Shown here: piece by piece, positions 24,819 through 32,739 of the stretch
Position numbering within the stretch: the first letter of the stretch is position 1
Layout of the letters: each line of letters begins with the position of its first letter
DNA from: Gammaproteobacteria bacterium
GTDB lineage: Bacteria; Pseudomonadota; Gammaproteobacteria; JACCXJ01
NCBI GenBank assembly: GCA_013697045.1
Contig: JACCXJ010000154.1
Location: forward strand, 1 to 35,601
Direction: 5' to 3'
Length of the DNA stretch: 35,601 nt
Position numbers and translations under genes: made by a program
The notes under the pieces: model-generated
Databases searched by the model: none
What the model was told of the DNA's origin: nothing
The model's input: only the letters and a program-made list of their open reading frames with translations

Positions 24819-24965
24819 GAGCTTGTGAAAAAATCTACTGCGCTCGGGATCTCGCCTTCCGGCGGTGCTCGGAATCCTCATGCATTTCAATATACACTCC
24901 GGTTCCTGCGCTCCGGCGGAAGGCGACCTCCCTTCGCTCGCGACGATTTTTTCACAAGCTATGAG
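24815..24965 (-). mobile_element. MITE-like element, copy 2 (151 bp)
   Basis: Left end CTGAGAGCTTGTGAAAAAAT and right end, read as complement, CTCATAGCTTGTGAAAAAAT form the inverted repeats. It matches copy 1 (20862-21123) in opposite orientation, with shared blocks TCGTCGCGAGCGAAGGGA, TTCCGCCGGAGCGCAGGA and about 80 bp at the other end. It sits tightly between the transketolase stop and the aminotransferase ribosome site. The long ORF 24865-27147 starts inside it and is not a real protein start. Confidence 0.78.
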
Positions 24966-24973
24966 GGGATCTA

Positions 24974-26335
24974 ATGCCGAACCGAGTCCAGTCCAACCCC
25001 CAACTGCCCTGCATCGAGCGCTCGGACGCCCTCTGGGCGCGGGCGCAGGGGCTCATCCCGGCGGGCACCCAGACGCTCGCCAAGGGACCCACGCAGTTCT
25101 CCCGGGGCGTCGCGCCCAAGTACCTCGCACGCGGCCGCGGCGCGCGGGTGTGGGACGTGGACGGCAACGAGTTTCTCGATTTCAACATGGGCATCGGTCC
25201 CATCATCCTGGGCTACTGCCACCCGGCGGTGGACGAGGCCATCCGCCGCCAGCTCGAAGACGGGATCACCTTCTCGCTCATGCACCCCCTGGAGGTCGAG
25301 CTCGCGGAGCTCCTGCGCGAGGTCGTGCCGCATGCCGAATCCGTGCGTTTTTCGAAGACCGGCTGCGACGCGACGAGCGCCGCGGTTCGGCTAGCGCGTG
25401 CCTACACCGGGCGCGAGCGGGTGCTGTGCTGCGGTTATCATGGCTGGCACGACTGGTACATCGCCGTGACCGATCGGGCCGCCGGCATCCCGGCCGCGAC
25501 CGCCGAGCTGACCAGCACCTTCCGCTACAACGACATCGATTCGGTGCTCTCGACGCTCGATACCGACACCGCCTGCGTGATCCTGGAGCCCTTCACCTTC
25601 GAGCGCGAGCAAGACGGTTTTCTCGCGGAGCTGCGGCGGCTCTGCGATCGGAACGGCGCGCTCCTCATCTTCGACGAGATGTGGACCGGCTTCCGCTGTG
25701 CCCTCGGTGGGGCCCAGGCGTTCCTGGGGGTGCGCTCGGACCTGTCGCTCTTCTCCAAGGCCATGGCCAACGGCATGCCGATCTCGGCCGTGACCGGCCG
25801 ACGGGACGTGATGTCGCTCCTGGAAAAAGACGCGTTTTTTTTTACCACCTTCGGCGGCGAGACCCTGTCGCTCGCCGCCTCGATCGCCTGCATCCGGCAC
25901 CTCCGCGATCACGGGGTCATCGAGCGCATCGCTGGGCGCGGCCAGTCGCTCCTGGATGGCCTGCAACGGCTCATCGGGACGCTCGGGCTCGATTACGTCT
26001 CGGTCACGGGCTATCCGTTCCGGACGCTGGTCAGTTTCGATACCCCGGCGGGCGATACCCGTGCCGGCGATTCGCTCGTCCTGAAGACGCTGGTGCAGCA
26101 GGAGCTGATCCGGCGCGGGGTCCTGTGGGCCGGCATCCACAACCTCTGCGACGCCCATACGCCCGAGGACATCGACTACACGCTCGCCGCCTACGGCGAG
26201 GCGCTCGGCGTCCTCAAGGCGGCGGTCGATGCCGGGCGGGTCTCGGAGTCCCTCGAGGGGGCGCCGATCGAGCCGGTGTTCCGCAAGACCGGTGGGTTCC
26301 ACACCAAGCCGCGGGCAAAGGCACGGGAGAGGTGA
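24974..26335 (+). CDS. Class III aminotransferase, glutamate-1-semialdehyde-aminomutase-like
   Basis: The 453 residues are a full fold-type I class III enzyme. Features are GARVWDVDGNEFLDFNMGIG, HPAVDEAIRRQLEDG, SVRFSKTGCDATSAAVRLAR, YHGWHDWY, the DE-W PLP aspartate region LLIFDEMWTGFR and the PLP lysine in LFSKAMANGMPISAV (near 260). HP-LEVELAE and the 'G-G-A' pattern are closest to HemL-like aminotransferases found in sugar clusters. It should place an amino group on a keto-sugar or move it, with PLP. The next gene overlaps by four bases (GTGA). Confidence 0.9.
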   Translation: MPNRVQSNPQLPCIERSDALWARAQGLIPAGTQTLAKGPTQFSRGVAPKYLARGRGARVWDVDGNEFLDFNMGIGPIILGYCHPAVDEAIRRQLEDGITFSLMHPLEVELAELLREVVPHAESVRFSKTGCDATSAAVRLARAYTGRERVLCCGYHGWHDWYIAVTDRAAGIPAATAELTSTFRYNDIDSVLSTLDTDTACVILEPFTFEREQDGFLAELRRLCDRNGALLIFDEMWTGFRCALGGAQAFLGVRSDLSLFSKAMANGMPISAVTGRRDVMSLLEKDAFFFTTFGGETLSLAASIACIRHLRDHGVIERIAGRGQSLLDGLQRLIGTLGLDYVSVTGYPFRTLVSFDTPAGDTRAGDSLVLKTLVQQELIRRGVLWAGIHNLCDAHTPEDIDYTLAAYGEALGVLKAAVDAGRVSESLEGAPIEPVFRKTGGFHTKPRAKARER

Positions 26336-27147
26336 CGAGCACGACGCAGCTCTTCTTGCTAGAGGGCCGGACGGCGATCGTGACCGGCGCGACAGGTTTG
26401 CTCGGCCGCGAGCACTGCCGCGCTCTGGCGGAGGCCGGGGCCCGGGTGGTGGCGACGGACCTCGATGCCGCCGCGTGCGATCACTTGGCCGCCGAGATCG
26501 GGGCCGGTGCCTTCGGCCATCGGGCCGACGTGACCATTCCGGAGTCCCTCGAAATCCTGCTGGCGGCGGTGCTCTCGATCACAGGAAGGGTGGACGTGCT
26601 CGTCAACAACGCGGCGCTGAACGACCGCTACGAGGACCCGTCCACCGCGCTGGAATCGTCGCGCTTCGAGCGTTACCCGCTCGAGCTCTGGGAACAGGCC
26701 CTCAAGGTCAACGTGACCGGGGTCTTTCTCTGCTCACAGGTGATCGGTACGCACATGGCCGAGGTCGGGCGCGGCAGCATCGTCAACATCGCCTCGACCT
26801 ATGGCGTCGTGGCCCCGGATCAATCGCTCTATCTCGACCCCGAGGGCCGCCGGCGTTTCTACAAATCCCCCTCCTACCCGACCAGCAAGGGCGCGGTGCT
26901 GGCCTTCACCCGCTTCCTCGCGGCCTACTGGGGCGCTAGCGGTGTGCGCGTCAACGCCCTTTCACCGGGCGGGGTCGAGAACGGCCAGGACGATTTCTTC
27001 GTCGCGGAATACGGCCGCCGCACGCCGCTCGGCCGCATGGCGGCGCCCACGGACTATCGAGGCGCGCTGGTGTTCCTGGCCTCCGAGGCCTCGGCCTACA
27101 TGACGGGGGCCAACCTCATCGTGGACGGGGGCTTCACCGCCTGGTAG
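26332..27147 (+). CDS. Short-chain dehydrogenase/reductase, PtmA-like
   Basis: The start is GTG 26332, overlapping the aminotransferase stop; the track's ORF from 24865 is an out-of-place extension. The 271 residues carry the NAD(P)-binding TGATGLLGREHCRALAEAG, NNAAL, the catalytic Ser/Tyr/Lys region (IASTYGVVAPDQSLY, then SYPTSKGAVLAF) and VNALSPGGVENGQ. From memory, the VAPDQ..Y segment and GGVENGQ are seen in SDRs of flagellin-glycan and legionaminate-type clusters (PtmA). It would oxidise or reduce a sugar hydroxyl or ketone in the pathway. Confidence 0.9.
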   Translation: MTSTTQLFLLEGRTAIVTGATGLLGREHCRALAEAGARVVATDLDAAACDHLAAEIGAGAFGHRADVTIPESLEILLAAVLSITGRVDVLVNNAALNDRYEDPSTALESSRFERYPLELWEQALKVNVTGVFLCSQVIGTHMAEVGRGSIVNIASTYGVVAPDQSLYLDPEGRRRFYKSPSYPTSKGAVLAFTRFLAAYWGASGVRVNALSPGGVENGQDDFFVAEYGRRTPLGRMAAPTDYRGALVFLASEASAYMTGANLIVDGGFTAW

Positions 27148-27422
27148 GTTTCACAATCCGGTAAAAGGGCTTTGCGACGATCCGCATTGGCATGCACGTA
27201 GGTACGGTGGGTTGGGCGCGCTGCGGCGCCACCCACCAACGGTGCCAAAGGCATAGCGTATTTCAAGGCATATACCAGGCACGGTCACATCGCCCTTTTT
27301 CGATCCCCACACCCTAGCCCTCTCCCGGAGGGCCCGGAGGGAGAGGGGATCCGAGAATGCGACCTGTGACCGTGGTAGCTATATCTTGCGTCCGGTAAGG
27401 CAGAGACAAGAAAGGGGGGGCC
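27148..27422. repeat. Intergenic region with two repeat-type hairpins before neuB
   Basis: GGTGGGT...GGCGC/GGCGCC...ACCCACC (27207-27237) and CCCTCTCC...GGAGAGGG (27318-27347) are hairpins typical of dispersed intergenic repeats. They could attenuate transcription into the last gene, which has its own strong GGGGGGG-type ribosome site. Confidence 0.6.
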
Positions 27423-28319
27423 ATGGCAAACGTCGATATCGGGGCGCGCAGAATAGGCGACGGCGAGCCCGTCTACATCATCGCGGAGATCGGCATCAAC
27501 CATAACGGCTCGCTCGCCCACGCCAAGGCGCTCATCGCCGGCGCCAAGCGCGCGGGGGCCGACATGGCGAAATTTCAGAAGCGCAACCCCGAGGTGTGCG
27601 TCCCCAAGGACCAATGGGGCGTGGAGCGTGACACGCCCTGGGGCCGGATGAGCTACATCGATTACCGGTTCCGGGTCGAGCTCGGGCTCGAGGATTACCT
27701 CGAGATCGACCGTTATTGCCGCGATCTCGGGATCGACTGGACGGCCTCGTGCTGGGACGAAGACTCGATCGAGTTCATGGAACGCTTCGAGCCGCCCTTC
27801 TACAAGCTCGCCAGCGCCTCCCTGACCGATCTGCCCTTACTTCGCAAGGCACGCACGACCGGGCGGCCGGTCATGATCTCGACCGGGATGTCGACGGCGG
27901 AGGAGATCCGAACCACCGTCGAGATCGTCGGTCTCCACGGTCCCGGTGGGCGGCCCGGACTCTTCATCGCGCACTCGACCTCGACCTACCCGTGCAAGCT
28001 CGAAGAGCTGAACGTGCGTATGATCCCGAGCCTGAAGGCCGCCTATCCCGAGGCCCCGATCGGCTACTCCGGCCACGAGACCGGCCTCGCCCCCACGGGC
28101 GCGGCGGTGGCCCTGGGCGCCAGCTTCATCGAGCGCCATATCACGCTCGACCGCGCCATGTGGGGCACCGATCAAGCGGCCTCGGTCGAGATCGGGGGCT
28201 TCGAGCGCCTGGTGCGAAACATCCGCGACATCGAGACGTCGCTCGGCGACGGCGTCAAGCGCGTCTACGACAGCGAGCTGCCCGCGAGGCGCAAACTGCG
28301 CCGCGTGCGTGCGCAATAA
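27423..28319 (+). CDS. neuB: NeuB/SpsE-family PEP-condensing synthase, lacking the antifreeze-like domain
   Basis: The 298 residues form the TIM-barrel part of N-acetylneuraminate-synthase-type enzymes: YIIAEIGINHNGSLAHAKAL, GADMAKFQKRN, DWTASCWDEDS, FYKLASASLTDLPLLR and STGMSTAEEIRTTVE. Then come IGYSGHETGL and FIERHITLDRAMWGTDQAAS, the PEP/metal region. Usual NeuB is about 340 residues with a C-terminal SAF domain that covers the partner's active site; this one stops at RKLRRVRAQ and lacks it. It should condense PEP with an aldose to give a 3-deoxy keto-acid, which the SpsF-like enzyme would activate as CMP-sugar. Confidence 0.92.
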   Translation: MANVDIGARRIGDGEPVYIIAEIGINHNGSLAHAKALIAGAKRAGADMAKFQKRNPEVCVPKDQWGVERDTPWGRMSYIDYRFRVELGLEDYLEIDRYCRDLGIDWTASCWDEDSIEFMERFEPPFYKLASASLTDLPLLRKARTTGRPVMISTGMSTAEEIRTTVEIVGLHGPGGRPGLFIAHSTSTYPCKLEELNVRMIPSLKAAYPEAPIGYSGHETGLAPTGAAVALGASFIERHITLDRAMWGTDQAASVEIGGFERLVRNIRDIETSLGDGVKRVYDSELPARRKLRRVRAQ

Positions 28320-28665
28320 CATGGAGTCCGCTGGGACGACTCGTTCCGCGGCCCTCGCCTCTGCTGCAGTGGGGCTAAAACGCCTCGTCCTCCTGTGGCC
28401 GCCGTATGTCTTGTGCGACCAGATCCTTCCACGCGGCGAGCACCGGCCTGATGAACGACAGCGATTTCAATGCCGGGACCCGGTCTCAGCCCCTGGGCGA
28501 TCCCAAAGCGGGGCGCAGTGCGGACTTGGATGCCTTATTCTCTGGATTCTCGCCATTAAGATCCTTGATTAGCGCCGGGAGAGAAATGTAGCGCGCACCC
28601 TACGCTGGTGGTGGCTCAGTTGGCTCGATATCCAATGTAACGACATTCCCTTCCTGCCACACGGC
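28320..28665. other. Intergenic region with a possible gene remnant
   Basis: On the minus strand the stretch 28485 to 28375 reads VPALKSLSFIRPVLAAWKD followed by LVAQDIRRPQEDEAF-stop, a protein-like C-terminal fragment with no start. I cannot name it. The plus-strand ORFs here look like shadows. Confidence 0.3.
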
Positions 28666-29616
28666 TTATATGAACGTCGCCGTGACTGGGGCATGGTCAG
28701 GGACCACCCCTCCCACTGTCGGCTGAGAGCCGATCAAGTTTGGCGTATCCTCGTTGAGGATGCTCATGGTCGGCACCCGCCGCAAACCGTTTACCCGCGG
28801 CATAAGCCCTTCGCTGGTCAGGATGTGATCCAGAAGCTCGTTTTGTCCGTTGTGCCGTCGCGACCAGCGGAGGCCTTCGGGGACGAGCTTCGTCACGTTG
28901 AACAATCTCTGAGCGTCTTGGGCATCCGCCCTCTGGAACGCCCCGTGCACGTGCGTTGCGTCGTCGGGGTCGCGTGGCTGGCTGCCTGGCGAACCGTACA
29001 AGATCTGCGTTGTCGCCGCCTCCGGTCCGTCGTTCAGATCGCCCAGGACGACCACTTTCCGACCCGCCGACAGGAGGCTCGTTACGTGCTCCCGTAGACT
29101 CGTTGCCTCAGCCGCCCGGCGCTCGAGCGCGAAGTAGGCGGTCCGCGCTCGCAGCGTCTCGTTCGTCGTCGAGAAGTTCTCTCCGAAGGTGAGCAGCTTG
29201 GACTTCAGGTGTACGGTGACGATGTCGAGCTCTCCGCCTGCGTGCGCGACGGTGATCTGAAAGGCAGGGCGGGGGAACCGCGGCAGGATACCGACGGCCC
29301 CGTTGCTGTCGAAGTCGCGAACCTTGACGCCTTGCGCGAGTTGCCACTGGTCGATCTGCTGAGGCGGTCGTGCGAGGACATTTCGGGTGAGGAATGCCAC
29401 CCGGTTACCGCGACCGTCGGGCGTGGCCGCAACGGGTTGGAAACCAAGTCTGGTGGCGAGGTCCTGCAACGCGTTCAGGTCCAGAATCTCCTGCAACGCT
29501 ACGATGTCCGAGGCGAGCGCTTGCAGGGTCCCGACGAGGAAGTCGAGCTTGTCGGCAAAGGCCGGGTCGCTCTTAGCAAGGTTCTGGACGTTCCAGGTCG
29601 TGATCGTTATTGGCAT
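28666..29616 (-). CDS. Endonuclease/exonuclease/phosphatase-fold hydrolase
   Basis: The start MPITITTWNVQNLAKSDPAF at 29616 follows AAGGAGAG; the track ORF begins 25 codons earlier. The 316 residues have the EEP motif set: TWNVQN, DIVALQEILD with the metal Glu, TVHLKSK, VVVLGDLNDGPE and LLDHILTSEG, ending PDHAPVTATF with the terminal D-H. It is probably a Mg2+-dependent nuclease or phosphodiesterase. There is no signal peptide, so a cytoplasmic location is likely. It stands alone and all catalytic residues are present. Confidence 0.9.
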   Translation of the reverse strand: MPITITTWNVQNLAKSDPAFADKLDFLVGTLQALASDIVALQEILDLNALQDLATRLGFQPVAATPDGRGNRVAFLTRNVLARPPQQIDQWQLAQGVKVRDFDSNGAVGILPRFPRPAFQITVAHAGGELDIVTVHLKSKLLTFGENFSTTNETLRARTAYFALERRAAEATSLREHVTSLLSAGRKVVVLGDLNDGPEAATTQILYGSPGSQPRDPDDATHVHGAFQRADAQDAQRLFNVTKLVPEGLRWSRRHNGQNELLDHILTSEGLMPRVNGLRRVPTMSILNEDTPNLIGSQPTVGGVVPDHAPVTATFI

Positions 29617-30306
29617 GGGAAACTCTCCTTTTGGGGTCGAATGAGCCACAAAGGATCGACGAGTCACGGGCCGCGAGCCGACGACCCACACGACGAATGC
29701 CAGGTTCAGAGACCGTCAACGACCCTCCGAATTCGGGAAATCGCCGTTTGCGCTACCCAAGCTCGCGCCGCCTAACATAGTATCGAAACCCGATCCGCCG
29801 TCTCGCTAGACGGTGGCGGCCCTGCTGGCAAAGTGTACCACACGTCACATCAATCGCTCAGCAACGCCTGGGCCCCGGTCTTACCTCTAGATAGGGGGCG
29901 AGGGAGTTGAGAGAGGCGGCCTCGATACCGTTATACGGCGGGCGTCGGCAGGGCCGCCAAGGCCTTGACGAGGAACGTGTTGTGCGGGGGGCGGGAGTCC
30001 GACCGTTAGGAAAAACGGCATGGAGAGATATCAGCATCCGCTCCAGGCGTGGGGCCAGCCCAGGCGTTGCCGGTGACCACTGGAAGTCCGTGTTGGCGGT
30101 AGGTCGGTCGTAACCAGCTTTGAAGCGGACAGATTCATCTGGTTGCTTTCAACCTCGAAGGAAACGCCCCGTGGACACGCATGCGGGGTGTTGTGGGGCT
30201 GGGGGTTAAACACCCCCGGCTACCCGATTAGGCGACGGCCCAAATAGTACTGACATGCGTCCGCTCGATGAATGGACTTGAAGACCCGCGACCGCAGTCT
30301 GCATGC
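29617..30306. other. Long intergenic stretch, possible intron-end relic
   Basis: No convincing gene in 690 bp. At about 30157-30230 an imperfect hairpin (CGCCCCGTG...CGGGGTG) is followed by GGGGGT/ACCCCC and the sequence CTACCCGATTAG. From memory this looks like the domain V-VI end of bacterial group II introns. No reverse-transcriptase ORF was seen upstream, so if real it is only a remnant. Confidence 0.3.
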
Positions 30307-30510
30307 TCAGATGCGGACGAAGTAGGGAATAGCTATGAGCGCGATCCCAACTGCGACAAGAAGAATGGTGTTGGAAATGAAATACGGGAAGACCATGAGA
30401 GCCAGCCCGCAGATCAGTGAGACAACCGCCTTCTGCTTCTTGCCGTACACGAAAAAGCCGAGGCCGACTGAGCCGAAAAGCAAGCCCCAAAGAAGCGACG
30501 ATGTGCTCAC
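30307..30510 (-). CDS. Small inner-membrane protein (67 aa)
   Basis: MSTSSLLWGLLFGSVGLGFF then YGKKQKAVVSLICGLALMVF and PYFISNTILLVAVGIALIAI gives three hydrophobic segments separated by a basic YGKKQK turn. This Y-G-K-K-x-K hairpin followed by C-G-x-x-L occurs in widespread 65-75-residue bacterial membrane proteins of unknown function. The longer ORF 30206-30586 overlapping in another frame is a shadow. Low GC relative to the window suggests separate origin. Confidence 0.8.
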   Translation of the reverse strand: MSTSSLLWGLLFGSVGLGFFVYGKKQKAVVSLICGLALMVFPYFISNTILLVAVGIALIAIPYFVRI

Positions 30511-30664
30511 TGCAGTCTCCTATATGGCCTACCGAAACAAGATCAGCCGCGCCGGGCAACAAGGCTTGGAAACGCGAGCGATCCACGGCGTCAGCTGAGC
30601 CCGATGTGCGGCGGGGCCTCGTGAACCGGGATTACATGGATGTAATGCTTTGGGGAGGTACAGG

Positions 30665-31006
30665 ATGAAGATGGGCGACAGATCCGAGGCCTTCTGCCGG
30701 GAGACGCTCATGGTGCTGGCCCAGAACACCCACCTCCTCCCGCCGAGCTTCGATCTCGCCGAGGCGTAAAAAGATCTCTCCCACCTCGACAAGATCCGAC
30801 CGCGCGCCGCGCGCTTGCGCCGCTTGCTGGAAAAGGCCGACGATGGCGAGACCGCGCTCGGCAGCGACGTGATGAGCGCGGCGTTGCAAGGCTATGCCAT
30901 GCTCAAGGTGTCCGGCAAAGGCGCGGGCCTGGACGCACTCCGGCAGGGCATGTCCGCCGGCTTCACCCGCAGGGCCAGGATCAAGGCCCTGCCCGCCGCC
31001 GCCTAG
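30665..31006 (+). pseudogene. Conserved helical protein with an in-frame TAA at codon 35
   Basis: A GGGAGG site precedes ATG 30665. The frame reads MKMGDRSEAFCRETLMVLAQ, NTHLLPPSFDLAEA-stop-KDLSHLDK, then ARLRRLLEKADDGETALGSD and MLKVSGKGAGLDALRQGMSA, ending in three consecutive TAG codons. The sequence is coherent on both sides of the TAA (113 codons in all), so one CAA-to-TAA change probably broke a small helical protein of a family I know only as hypothetical. Re-start at the ATG at 30815-30870 could give a partial product. Confidence 0.65.
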
Positions 31007-31066
31007 TAGTAGGCGACGTCGACCCGCCTCGCCGGGACCGCGACCGAGGCGCAGAGCTCCGGCCGC

Positions 31067-31234
31067 AAGGCTTTTTGCCTTGCACGCAAGCCTCGGAACC
31101 TTGCGCACAACGCTTTTTGGCTTGCACGCAAAGCTCAAAGCCTTGCGCACAAGCCCCGGACCCTCGCGCGCAAGGCTCTCCGTCCGGCGCGCGAGCCCCG
31201 GAACCTGGCCCGCGAAGCCCAGGTGCTCGCTGCC
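31067..31234 (+). repeat. Eight 21-bp tandem repeats encoding heptads
   Basis: Eight consecutive 21-bp units encode LARKPRN, LAHNAFW, LARKAQS, LAHKPRT, LARKALR, PAREPRN, LAREAQV in the frame of the broken gene just upstream, after its TAGTAGTAG. Neighbouring units alternate in similarity, giving a 42-bp higher-order period. The frame stays open to about 31398 but has no start codon. The rest of 31235-31477 shows no other feature. Confidence 0.75.
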
Positions 31235-31477
31235 GGAGTACCGGGCTTCGCGCGCGGGCAAACGGTGGGCCACCGCCCACCCATTGTCCTTGTGCCGCAC
31301 GCTCGGCCAGCCAGCCCGGATGAAATACGATGGGGTGGGAACCGGGGGACATCGGGATCCCCGAATTCCACTGCGCTCCATACGGGCTACGGATGCTGAC
31401 GGCCGACAGTTTCACCATCAGCTCCCCAATTGATCCCTGAGCGGACGTCCGGAAACATCCCCGCGGCCACGTCGAGC

Positions 31478-32112
<635 letters not shown>

Positions 32113-32224
32113 GGGTTTGTCAACCTGGATGCGCGACGCTGTTATCCTGATCTTTCTTGGTTGCCATTCTCATACCCAATTACAAAGATGTGAGAGTGCA
32201 ACATAGTGCAAGGAATCTCCCCTC

Positions 32225-32420
32225 TCAATACGTCACCTTAAACGTCGGTGAGTCCTCCGGCCGCGTCTTCCTCCGGTCGTAGATGCGCGTAGTGGCAATA
32301 TTCGCATGCCCGAGCCACTCTTGCACCTTGGCGATGTCCGCCCCGTTGTCGAGCGCGTTGGTCGCCGCGGTGGCCCTCAACGCATGCGCCCCCCCGCACG
32401 GTCTTGTAGATCCGGCGGCT
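32225..32420 (-). pseudogene. Tyrosine recombinase C-terminal fragment, copy 1
   Basis: The minus strand reads HALRATAATNALDNGADIAK then VQEWLGHANIATTRIYDRRK and ends PTFKVTY-stop at 32225. HALR is the conserved HxLR box, GH the third catalytic position and RIY the nucleophilic tyrosine of XerC/D-type site-specific recombinases. The N-terminal domains are absent. The last 115 bp recur at 32623-32738. Confidence 0.85.
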
Positions 32421-32432
32421 CTGTGCTGCCCT

Positions 32433-32516
32433 TTAGATCAACTCAAGGGTCAACCATATGACGATCAAGACTATAAGCAGTATCAGAACTTTTCTCGCTG
32501 GATGTGGTCTCGGCAT
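32433..32516 (-). CDS. 27-residue single-TM micro-protein
   Basis: This is too short for the ORF track. An AAGGAGG lies 5 nt before the ATG at 32516, the best ribosome site in the accessory region. The product MPRPHPARKVLILLIVLIVI-WLTLELI has a basic N-terminus and one long hydrophobic helix, as in small membrane toxins or regulatory peptides. The codons end in TAA just before the recombinase fragment. It lies between the two direct repeats. I do not recognise it. Confidence 0.55.
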   Translation of the reverse strand: MPRPHPARKVLILLIVLIVIWLTLELI

Positions 32517-32622
32517 ATAGTCCTCCTTACGAGGAATCAAAACAGAATAAAACCTAGAGGTAGTGCCTCACATCTCCCCCCGCAGGTGCGATGGCCGATG
32601 CCCCCTTTCACGCTGTCTGGGT

Positions 32623-32738
32623 TCAATACGTCACCTTAAACGTCGGTGAGTCCTCCGGCCGCGTCTTCCTCCGGTTGTAGATGCGCGTAGTGGCAATATT
32701 CGCATGCCCGAGCCACTCTTGCACCTTGGCGATGTCCG
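32623..32738 (-). pseudogene. Tyrosine recombinase C-terminal fragment, copy 2
   Basis: It encodes DIAKVQEWLGHANIATTRIY then NRRKTRPEDSPTFKVTY-stop and differs from copy 1 by about one base (C/T, Asp to Asn). Its upstream end is fused directly to the WD40 DNA at 32739, so the long ORF 32636-35200 runs into it out of frame. Confidence 0.85.
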
Positions 32739-32739
32739 T

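Larger units (their letters stand above)
32113..32739 (-). mobile_element. 627-bp insert in the WD40 region
   Basis: Left of 32113 the WD40 DNA reads ...GCCGTCTTGT, and right of 32739 it resumes CCGACGACGCC; other repeats show these joined as GTCTTGTCCCACGACGCC. Removing 32113-32739 (209 codons' length) restores VVTASSDKTARVW in frame. The insert carries two direct copies of a tyrosine-recombinase 3' end and a micro-ORF. No target duplication or terminal inverted repeat is clear. Confidence 0.75.

Noticed and set aside
24865-26331. N-terminal 489 codons of ORF 24865-27147
   Set aside because: They begin in the MITE-like element and run through the aminotransferase in another frame; only the part from 26332 (SDR) is real.
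30206-30586. 126-residue minus-strand ORF
   Set aside because: It overlaps the 67-residue membrane protein in another frame; the latter has a coherent hydrophobic pattern.
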